This document shows positions 55,401 to 64,000 of a DNA stretch of 64,000 bases, in pieces. The stretch spans positions 99,269,513 through 99,333,512 of the forward strand of contig CM060311.1 in assembly GCA_030674185.1 (NCBI GenBank), written 5' to 3'. Position 1 is the stretch's first letter; the number at the start of each line of letters is the position of its first letter. The translations under genes were made by a program, and so were the position numbers. A model generated the notes under the pieces. It was not told the DNA's origin. It saw nothing but the letters and a program-made list of their open reading frames with translations, and ran no database searches. The DNA is from Monoplex corrugatus (lineage: Eukaryota; Mollusca; Gastropoda; Littorinimorpha; Ranellidae).

Positions 55401-55680
55401 GGCAACAGTCAAGAACAGGAAGCTGTCGTGGTTCGGGCATGTCACACGCCACAACTCACTGCCCAAAACGGTCCTCCAGGGTACACTGGGAGGCGGCAGA
55501 CGAAGGGGACGACAAGCCAAATGCTGGATGGACAACATCAAAGAATGGACCAGGTTGGATGGCCCCACGCTGGTGCGACAGGCGGAGGACAGGACCGGTT
55601 GGCGACGGCTGGTTTCAAGAGTGTCTCTCATCTCTCCTCTACGCCCATCACGGGCAGGAGAATGATGATGATGATGATGA
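52485..55680 (+). mobile_element. Near full-length RTE-like LINE (endonuclease + RT), four frameshifts
   Basis: A single ORF in origin, now broken. The endonuclease has TWNVRT (near 52,760), SEVRWTG, QVYAPTT, GDFNAKVG (near 53,167) and SDHDLV (near 53,460). The reverse transcriptase has GADNIPAELLKHGG, SLIIPLPKKG, EEQAGFRAGRSTVEQIF, NFIDFKKAFDRVW, VGVRQGCLLSP and FADDIDLM (54,866-54,889). The C-terminal part has FKYLGATLTKDG, LLYGCESWTM and WFGHVTRH. Shifts lie near 53,142, 53,231, 54,070 and 54,917, several at short homopolymers. The 3' end is a GAT repeat. ATGTTGACAGGGA (52472-52484) and ATGCTGACAGGGA (55681-55693) are a plausible target duplication, differing at one base. All catalytic motifs persist. 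Confidence 0.88.
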
Positions 55681-55681
55681 A

Positions 55682-56400
55682 TGCTGACAGGGAAGGCACC
55701 AAGGTCAAGATCACACGGACCAAAAAGGTGCCTGCAATCAGCACTTTGGCTGAAGCATTTTCATGAAGCAGCATAATTATTTGTCAGTGGTGGTCTGGAT
55801 GTCCTAGTTGGAATGTACAGCCTGTGCACAGTCGTCTGCAGACTGGAATTCCAGTAGGATGGTTCTGAACGCTTTGAATTCGTCCTGGAGTCTCTGCAGG
55901 TTGAAGTTTTTCCATCTGAGTGAAGGTGTCATAATGCATAAATTGGCATTGCCACAAAGAGGAGAGAAGTATGGACGATAGAAGACATCTCTGTTTCACT
56001 GCGCTCTGTACTGCAAAGGGCTTTGATGCTTCCCCATTCTCTTGAATGTGCCTTGGTCAGCATACCATTGTAAGAGAAGCCACCAGCAAGACACGTTACA
56101 GTTAAAGGTGTCAAATGCTTTGGTCAGATCTACAAACATCATGTGGGGTTCCTGTTTTGACCGTGAAACTTCTCTTGCAGCTGGCCTCTTCCGCCACAAA
56201 AGCCACGCTGAGATTCAGAAACAATTGGCTTGGCTGCATGGCTCTGTTAAGGTTGATTCTAGCAATGACCCCGCGTGTATTGCATAGTGGGAATATCCCA
56301 CGATGATTATTGCATAAGGTCTTATCGCTCTTCTTCTTGAAAATATGGATGATCACTTTATCTACTGCGCTGCTGCTCATTCATCCGTCTTCGAACAGCA
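55682..56400 (-). mobile_element. Decayed LINE RT fragment (minus)
   Basis: Minus-strand frames read CNNHRGI, ARINLNRAMQPSQLFLN, then MMFVDLTKAFDTFN (RT motif A) and, further on, an ADDCA-like remnant of motif C near 55,820. It carries many stops and shifts. It is a different family from the adjoining RTE-like element, which appears to have inserted beside or into it. Confidence 0.7.
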
Positions 56401-56430
56401 TTTTCGTCCTGTGGATCTTCATTGCCATGA

Positions 56431-58123
56431 TACTGCCCGTGGTAGAACTTCCAGAAACAAACAGCTACCCTTGGTAGAACTTCCAGAAACAAACAACTAC
56501 CCTTGGTAGAACTTCCAGAGACAAACAACTACCCTTGGTAGAACTTCCAGAGACAAACAACTACCCTTGGTAGAACTTACAGAGACAAACAACTACCCTT
56601 GGTTGAACTTACAGAGACAAACAATTACCCTTGGTAGAACTTACAGAAACAAACAACTACCATTGGTAGAACTTACAGAAACAAACAACTACCCTTGGTA
56701 GAACTTACAGAGACAAACAACTACCCTTGGTAGAACTTACAGAGACAAACAACTACCCTTGGTAGACCTTACAGAGACAAACAACTACCCTTGGTAGAAC
56801 TTCCAGAGACAAACAACTACCCTTGGTAGAACTTACAGAGACAAACAACTACCATTGGTAGACCTTACACTTCCAGAAACAAACAAAAACTTCCAGAAAC
56901 AAACAACTACCCTTGGAAGAACTTACAGAGACAAACAACTACCCTTGGAAGAACTTCCAGAGACAAACAACTACCCTTGGTAGAACTTACAGAGACAAAC
57001 AACTACCCTTGGTAGAACTTACAGAAACAAACAGCTATCCTTAGTAGAACTTCCAGAAACAAACAGCTACCCTTGGTAGAACTTACAGAAACAAACAGCT
57101 ACCCTTGGTAGAACTTCCAGAAACAAACAACTACCCTTGGTAGAACTTCCAGAAACAACAACATACCCTTGGTAGAACTTCCAGAGACAAACAACTACCC
57201 TTGGTAGAACTTCCAGAAACAAACAGCTACCCTTGGTAGAACTTCCAGAAACAAACAGCTACCCTTGGTAGAACTTCCAGAAACAAACAGCTACCCTTGG
57301 TAGAACTTCCAGAGACAAACAACTACCCTTGGTAGAACTTACAGAGACAAACAATTACCATTGGTAGAACTTCCAGAAACAAACAGCTACCCTTGGTAGA
57401 ACTTACAGAGACAAACAACTACCGTTGGTTGAACTTCCAGAAACAAACAGCTACCCTTGGTAGACCTTACAGAGACAAACAGCTACCCTTGGTAGAACTT
57501 ACAGAGACAAACAATTACCCTTGGTAGAACTTCCAGAAACAAACAACTACCATTGGTAGAACTTCCAGAAACAAACAACTACCGTTGGTAGAACTTACAG
57601 AAACAAACAACTACCCTTGGTAGAACTTCCAGAAACAAACAACTACCGTTGGTAGAACTTCCAGAAACAAACAGCTACCCTTGGTAGAACTTACAGAGAC
57701 AAACAACTACCCTTGGTAGAACTTACAGAAACAAACAGCTACCCTTGGTAGAACTTCCAGAAACAAACAACTACCATTGGTAGAACTTACAGAAACAAAC
57801 AACTACCCTTGGTAGAACTTCCAGAAATAAACAGCTACCCTTGGTAGACCTTCCAGAGACAAACAACTACCCTTGGTAGAACTTACAGAGACAAACAACT
57901 ACCCTTGGTAGACCTTCCAGAAACAAACAGCTACCCTTGGTAGAACTTCCAGAAACAAACAGCTACCCTTGGTAGAACCTACAGAAACAAACAGCTACCC
58001 ATGGTAGAACTTCCAGAAACAAACAGCTACCCTTGCTAGAACTTACAGAGTCAAACAGCTATCCATGGTAGAACTTACAGAAACAAACAGCTACCCTTGT
58101 TAGAACTTCCAGACACAAACAAA
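56431..58123. repeat. Minisatellite, 32-bp unit, about 53 copies
   Basis: Unit AACTTCCAGAAACAAACAGC plus TACCCTTGGTAG. Recurrent variants alternate at fixed positions (cca/aca, aaa/aga, agct/aact, ccttgg/cattgg), so there are mixed subtypes rather than one higher-order repeat. Stop codons are frequent. Confidence 0.97.
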
Positions 58124-58740
58124 TTCCATTTGTTCTGTAGTCATGGTCCCTTAAGGATTCCCAGTCGTGATCAAGTTGGCGCCGATGATTTCATTATTCT
58201 CTCCCACTTTTGGTGAATCCCAGTAGCATCTTTCGTTTATAGAACTAGAGGTAAGATGGCAGTGCAGTAGATGAGGTCAGGAATGGAATCAAACTACAAT
58301 GTCATAAACATTCATCTTATGATTCAGATTCTTTTAACGCGGGACGCAGGTTCGAACCCAAATGGAAGAATAAAAATGGCTACAGCAGAAAGGCATCCTG
58401 CAGTCATGACCTGGATTTGGCCTGGCCCTCTGAAAATGTAAGGAATTTATGCTGAAACACTTGCTTCAGGGGCGAGTGGGGAAGGGGGCTTCTCTGAGGT
58501 TCTCCTGCTGTCGAGCTCTTCCTAACGTTTCTTGCTATATATGAAACAGGAAAACAACAACACCCCACCCGTCACTGTAAAAAGGGAGAAACCTGTAAAA
58601 TAACAGGGCTTGATCAGTGACGTGCACCGACAGCGCTGTGTTGGTCGGTGAAGTGACACTGCCAATGATATGTCTTCTCTTTACTGCCTTCTCTTCGTTT
58701 CCTTTTTGCTTTTTTGTTGCTCGCGTACATGTGTATGTTT

Positions 58741-58743
<3 letters not shown>
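58124..58743. other. Unassigned spacer with a B-box-like site
   Basis: GCAGGTTCGAACCC near 58,348-58,361 resembles a tRNA T-arm/B box, but no A box or cloverleaf can be matched around it, so it may be a SINE remnant or chance. Otherwise nothing recognised. Confidence 0.4.
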
Positions 58744-58820
<77 letters not shown>

Positions 58821-58835
58821 CTCTCTCCTCTCCCC
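58744..58835. repeat. CT microsatellite
   Basis: Nearly uninterrupted CT dinucleotides. Confidence 0.97.
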
Positions 58836-58879
58836 CTTTAACAAAATTACTGAAAAGGGGGAATATCATTTAATATTAA

Positions 58880-58995
58880 CATAAAGTGTGTCTCTGTGTG
58901 TACGTGTGCGTATGTGTATGTGTGCCAGTGTGTGTATGTGCGTGCGTGCGTGCGTGCGTGCGAGTACGTGTGCGTGTGCGCGTGTGCGCGCTTGC

Positions 58996-59075
<80 letters not shown>
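58880..59075. repeat. TG microsatellite with CG-containing variants
   Basis: TG/CG-mixed run, becoming a pure TG run from about 58,998. Confidence 0.97.
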
Positions 59076-59076
<1 letters not shown>

Positions 59077-59110
59077 CAGAAGTTTGCAAACATTTTTCAG
59101 TTATTTATCA

Positions 59111-59525
59111 TCATCATGCGCCCTGCCACATGGCGTTGGCGATCATGGCCCTCCACAGGAATCTTATCCCCTGTTGCTGCAAGAACATCTCCCACCCTCT
59201 CCGTCTTCAGCCACCCCGCAAGTCCGTCTAATATTTTCTCCCTGGGTCTAACTGGTGTTCTCTTTCCCTCCAGCTTTCCTGTTGTGACCAGGTGTTCTAA
59301 TTCCCCTTTCCTCATAAAGTGGCCTATAAATATTGCTTGTCTTTTCCTAATCTTCTTCATTAATAATCTTCTTGTGTCTGCCTCCATCAAGATTTCTCGT
59401 TTGTTTTCTTTGCTGTCTGTAAATGTCTTTTCCTAATCTTCTTTATTAATAATCTTCTTGTGTCTGCCTCCATCAAGACTGGCTCGTTTGTTTTCTTTGC
59501 TGTCTGTAAAACTCTCAACAGTCTT
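59111..59525 (-). mobile_element. RTE-like LINE 3' end (minus), with 86-bp tandem duplication
   Basis: Minus-strand translation gives LMEADTRRLLMKKIRKRQA, GHFMRKGELEHLVTTGKLEG and PREKILDGLAGWL, ending in a short GAT run at about 59,110. The stretch around LMEADTRRLL is present twice (59,340-59,424 and 59,425-59,511). Same family as 1-1116 and 59578-60166. Confidence 0.85.
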
Positions 59526-59577
59526 CTTAAAAAAAAATACATTTCAGTTGCCTTAATTTTGTTCTGGCACAACCTTG

Positions 59578-60166
59578 ACACAGTTTGATAAATTCAAATA
59601 CCTGGGAACGATCATTTCATCAGACGGCAGATGCACATCAGAAATAGCCGGCAGAATCGGCCAAGCCAAAACAGCATTCAAGAAGATGACAAGCATTCTT
59701 ACCAACACATGCCTGTCAATTAACATCAGGAAGAGAGTTCTTGAATGTTATATAGAACCAATACTGTTGTACGGATGCGAGGCGTGGACAGTCAAGAAAG
59801 CCAGAACAAGATTGAGGCAGCCGAGATGTGGTTTGTAAGAAGAATGTTGAGAGTTCCATGGACAGCAAAAAAAAACAAACGAGACAGTCTTGATGGAGGC
59901 AGACACAAGTAGATCACTCATAAGGAAGATTAGGAAAAGACAGGCCATTTTATGAGGAAGGGGGATTTGGAGCACCTGGTCACAACGGGAAAGCTGGAGG
60001 GAAAGAGAGCAACAGGTAGACCCAGGGAGAAAATGCTGGACGGACTTCCAGAGTGGCTGGGGACGAGGAGGGTGGGGGTGATGCTAGGGGCAACGAGAGA
60101 TAGAGACAGATGGAAGTCCATGATCGCCAACGCCATGCGGCAGGGCACCTGATGATGATGATGATC
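59578..60166 (+). mobile_element. RTE-like LINE 3' end (plus)
   Basis: Reads FDKFKYLGTIISSDGRCTSEIAG through LLYGCEAWTVKKAR, then with frameshifts LMEADTSRSLIRKIRKRQA and MRKGDLEHLVTTGKLEGKRA, ending in a GAT repeat at 60,151-60,166. It is 5'-truncated and lies head to head with the minus copy on its left. Confidence 0.87.
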
Positions 60167-60227
60167 TCACCATTAGCTCATGGCCAGAAGACACCCTGTG
60201 AGTAAGGAGTTACAGGGTTTTAAGAGG

Positions 60228-61544
60228 CCTTTATCCGCCTGGTGGCTTTATCATAGTACATACATGTAATCTTTATCTGTTTTGTTTTTTCTTTATCTAC
60301 CTGGTGGCTTTGTCATAGTTCATGTAATCTTTATCTGTTTTGTTTTTTCTTTATCTACCTGGTGGCTTTATCATAGTAATGCAATCTTTATCTGCTTTGT
60401 TTTTTCTTTATCTGTCTGGTGGTTCTGTCATAGTAATGTAATCTTTATCTGTTTTGTTTTTTCTTTATCTACCTGGTGGCTTTGTCATGGTAATGTAATC
60501 TTTATCTGTTTTGTTTTTTCTTTATCTGTCTGGTGGTTCTGTCATAGTACATGTAATCTTTATCTGTTTTGTTTTTTCTTTATCTGTCTGGTGGCTTTAT
60601 CATAGTAATGTAATCTTTATCTGTTTTGTTTTTTCTTTATCTACCTGGTGGTTCTGTCATAGTTCATGTAATCTTTATCTGTTTTGTTTTTTCTTTATCT
60701 GTCTGGTGGCTTTATCATAGTAATGTAATCTTTATCTGTTTTGTTTTTTCTTTATCTACCTGGTGGTTCTGTCATAGTACATGTAATCTTTATCTGCTTT
60801 GTTTTTTCTTTATCTACCTGGTGGTTCTGTCATAGTACATGTAATCTTTATCTGTTTTGTTTTTTCTTTATCTACCTGGTGGTTCTGTCATAGTACATGT
60901 AATCTTTATCTGCTTTGTTTTTTCTTTATCTGTCTGGTGGTTCTGTCATAGTTCATGTAATCTTTATCTGTTTTGTTTTTTCTTTATCTACCTGGTGGTT
61001 CTGTCATAGTACATGTAATCTTTATCTGCTTTGTTTTTTCTTTATCTACCTGGTGGTTCTGTCATAGTACATGTAATCTTTATCTGTTTTGTTTTTTCTT
61101 TATCTACCTGGTGGCTTTATCATAGTTCATGTAATCTTTATCTGTCTGGTGGCTTTATCATAGTACATGTAATCTTTATCTGTTTTGTTTTTTCTTTATC
61201 TACCTGGTGGCTTTGTCATAGTTCATGTAATCTTTATCTGTTTTGTTTTTTCTTTATCTGTCTGGTGGCTTTATCATAGTACATGTAATCTTTATCTGTT
61301 TTGTTTTTTCTTTATCTGTCTGGTGGCTTTGTCATAGTTCATGTAATCTTTATCTGCTTTGTTTTTTCTTTATCTACCCTGTGGCTTTGTCATAGTACAT
61401 GTAATCTTTATCTGCTTTGTTTTTTCTTTATCTGTCTGGTGGCTTTGTCATAGTTCATGTAATCTTTATCTGTTTTGTTTTTTCTTTATCTGTCTGGTGG
61501 TTCTGTCATAGTTCATGCAATCTTTATCTGTTTGTTTTCTCTTG
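60228..61544. repeat. Minisatellite, about 55-58-bp unit, roughly 23 copies
   Basis: Units of TTTATCTACCTGGTGGCTTT then GTCATAGTTCATGTAATCTTTATCTGTTTTGTTTTTTC. Alternating ctacc/ctgtc and ggcttt/ggttct variants and a three-base indel (catagtaatg/catagtacatg) distinguish the copies. Confidence 0.97.
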
Positions 61545-61686
61545 TGACCTTTGCCAACTGAAGACAGAGCCACTCTGTCTCTCAAGATTTGGACAGCCTA
61601 GTGGTTCAAAACGTGCTGCTAATGAAATGAATACATCTTGCCGTCTTGTCATATTTTTGAATGTGAGTTTCAAGCAAATGTTATGA
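61545..61686. other. Short spacer between two minisatellites
   Basis: Non-repetitive sequence of about 140 bases with no recognised feature. Confidence 0.7.
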
Positions 61687-62733
61687 AAGTGTGAATTGGT
61701 AAGCTACCATCTTACTGAACAAAGTGTGAGTTGGTAAGGTACCATCTTACTGTACAAAGTGTGAATTGGTAAGGTACCATCTTACTGTACAAAGTGTGAA
61801 TTGGTAAGCTACCATCTTACTGTACAAAGTGTGAATTGGTAATCTACCATCTTACTGTACAAAGTGTGAATTGGTAATCTACCGTCTTGTTGTACAAAGT
61901 GTGAATTGGTAAGCTACGTCTTACTGTACAAAGTTGTGAATTGGTAATCTACGTCTTACTGTACAAAGTGTGAATTGGTAATCTACGTCTTACTGTACAA
62001 AGTGTGAATTGGTAATCTACCGTCTTGTTGTACAAAGTGTGAATTGGTAATCTACCGTCTTATTTGTACAAAGTGTGAATTGGTAAGCTACCGTCTTACT
62101 GTACAAAGTGTGAATTGGTAAGCTACCGTCTTACTGTACAAAGTGTGAATTGGTAAGCTACCGTCTTACTGTACAAAGTGTGAATTGATAAGCTACCGTC
62201 TTATGTACAAAGTGTGAATTGGTAAGCTACCATCTTACTGTACAAAGTGTGAATTGGTAATCTACCATCTTACTGTACAAAGTGTGAATTGGTAATCTAC
62301 CATCTTGTGTACAAAGTGTGAATTGGTAAGCTACCGTCTTACTGTACAAAGTGTGAATTGGTAAGCTACCGTCTTGTTGTACAAAGTGTGAATTGGTAAG
62401 CTACCGTCTTGTTGTACAAAGTGTGAATTGGTAATCTACTGTCTTACTGTACAAAGTGTGAATTGGTAATCTACCGTCTTTTGTACAAAGTGTGAATTGG
62501 TAAGCTACCGTCTTGTTGTACAAAGTGTGAATTGGTAAGCTACCGTCTTACTGTACAAAGTGTGAATTGGTAATCTACCGTCTTACTGTACAAAGTGTGA
62601 ATTGGTAAGCTACCGTCTTGTTGTACAAAGTGTGAATTGGTAAGCTACCGTCTTACTGTACAAAGTGTGAATTGGTAAGCTACCGTCTTATCGTACAAAG
62701 TGTGAATTGGTAAGCTACCGTCTTGTTGTACAA
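61687..62733. repeat. Minisatellite, 35-bp unit, about 30 copies
   Basis: Unit AAAGTGTGAATTGGTAAGCT plus ACCGTCTTACTGTAC. Copies vary at aagct/aatct, ccgt/ccat and actg/gttg, with one-base indels. Confidence 0.97.
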
Positions 62734-62984
62734 GTTTGACAGAGATCGGTGAAAGGTATAATTGTGCAAAATTACTTCTTACAACATAAAACATCAGCAA
62801 GTATTTCTCCGCAGTTGTTTATCATAGATTTAACCAAGTTTGGTCCAACCAAATATCTTGCAATATTGGACCCGTGACTCTGTCTAGTAAAGACACCACG
62901 ACAATGATGACAACAAAACAAACAAACCAACCCTGTTTATGAGCCGATCTGAATCACATTTGATACTAAACTGTGATAAAATTA
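62734..62984. other. Unassigned spacer
   Basis: AT-rich, no feature recognised. Confidence 0.5.
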
Positions 62985-63094
62985 TCACACACACACAAAA
63001 CACACACACACCTGACATACACACATACACACACAACACACTCACTGTGTGTGTATGTGTGAGTGTGTGTGTGTGTGTGGGGTGTGAGTGTGTG

Positions 63095-63125
<31 letters not shown>
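62985..63125. repeat. CA then TG microsatellite (self-complementary)
   Basis: A CA-rich run (about 62,985-63,044) is followed by a TG-rich run (63,045-63,125), so the two halves could pair. Confidence 0.9.
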
Positions 63126-64000
63126 TGTGTCGCAAGGTCATATCGCACGAATTCCGTTGAATGGGCACAAAAGAAAGATTTGAGTATTGCTTGACTATTT
63201 CTTTTAATTTTGATGATTATTGTTTTTATGCCGCATGGAGTTAATGCGACGCATATAATTTTAACATGAAGCTAAGAAAAAAAAATTCACGACTAAATTT
63301 CACGGGTAACCATGGCAAACCGAGGCCCTGTCTGGAAACGAAAGCGGAAGTTCTGTACGTTGCCCAAACTGATGATGGAACTGCCAGTAACTTCTTGCTG
63401 TCCTCGCTGACTGTCATTTTGCAAAAGCGGCATTCTGAAAAGCGTAGGCGCACGATTGAAGAGACTCCAAGATCGACTGAACGAGATATATAACGATACA
63501 TAACATGCATATATATTATATGTTTTCGTGATTAGGCCTGCATCGGTGCTTCACTGCTTGTGTGCTTAACAGTTAACTTCAGTGACAGCGCTCAGTCAGT
63601 CACTAGAGTCGGTTCGTTAGAACTGAAGTTGGACCTCATGTTAAGATCACGTTTCATTTTTCGGGATTAACTGTTACGTCTGTAGCTCACAAGGTGTATA
63701 CGTTATGACATTGGCTTGGTTTTCGGCAGATAGTACTTGCATTAGTACTTGAGACTTACATAACTGTGATAACATGGTAGCTGCACCATTTCCCGGTTGC
63801 TCAAAGCTCTCATTGTAAATGATTGTTTCTGTGAACGCTTGTGGAAAAAAACGAGCGAGGTCAGCAGGTGGCCTAAGGATTGCAACATTCCATTTCAGAC
63901 TGAGGACTGCTAGTGTTTAGTAATGTAGGCATATATCCAACAGGCTGTCACGTTCTCAAGCTCAGTTGTGAATGTGTGTTTCAGAAACCCAAAAGCGGAA
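63126..64000. other. Terminal stretch with no supported gene
   Basis: Short frames on both strands near 63,240-63,510 show no known domain. TGTGTGTTTCAG at 63,973-63,984 resembles a splice acceptor on plus, so an exon might begin at the window edge; this cannot be tested here. Confidence 0.35.

Noticed and set aside
58348..58361. tRNA gene suggested by GCAGGTTCGAACCC
   Set aside because: Only the T-arm-like block is present; no acceptor stem, D arm or anticodon arm can be paired.
59111..60166. Twin priming as the cause of the inverted LINE pair
   Set aside because: Both arms include the 3' end and a GAT tail, whereas twin priming inverts only a 5' segment.

Overview
This is a window of animal nuclear genome. 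It contains one conserved, intron-rich gene with GT/AG introns, an RNA-binding protein of the SYNCRIP/hnRNP Q-R family, embedded in transposons, LINE fragments, microsatellites and unusually large minisatellites. The mixture of CR1-like and RTE-like LINEs, Harbinger, Tc1 and CA-rich microsatellites fits a lophotrochozoan, most likely a mollusc; that placement is inference. I see no bacterial genes, rRNA, convincing tRNA gene or CRISPR array.

Layout. 1-1116 is an RTE-like reverse transcriptase (RT) fragment on the minus strand. 2206-2654 is a 56-bp minisatellite. 2989-9090 is a CR1-like LINE split by a 3,737-bp PIF/Harbinger transposon (3936-7672) that has 45-bp perfect terminal inverted repeats, a TTA target duplication and two interlocked antisense genes: a MADF-BESS protein on plus and a DDE transposase on minus. 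9541-14038 is a 4.5-kb array of a 31-bp unit. 14265-14559 is a near-perfect palindrome. 14560-23330 is a decayed LINE whose RT-coding segment has expanded into a 45/61-bp minisatellite (16394-21935), itself interrupted by a Tc1 transposon (19860-21473).

24158-51540 (minus) is the SYNCRIP-like gene. Eleven coding exons reconstruct to 625 residues with an N-terminal acidic domain, three RRMs, a tyrosine-rich stretch and an RGG tail, preceded by one probable non-coding first exon. Its introns and 3' UTR host TTAA-flanked MITEs, a CR1 insertion inside a 39-bp minisatellite, a zinc-finger ORF of transposon type and LINE fragments.

52485-55680 is a near full-length RTE-like LINE with four frameshifts and a candidate 13-bp target duplication, inserted in an older minus-strand LINE (55682-56400). 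From 56431 to 62733 three different minisatellites (32, about 58 and 35 bp) surround two head-to-head LINE 3' ends. The last kilobase has no gene I can support.

Only the SYNCRIP-like gene looks like a functional host gene. Everything else is mobile or tandem DNA, and the most informative parts are the nested insertions, which give a relative order of events.
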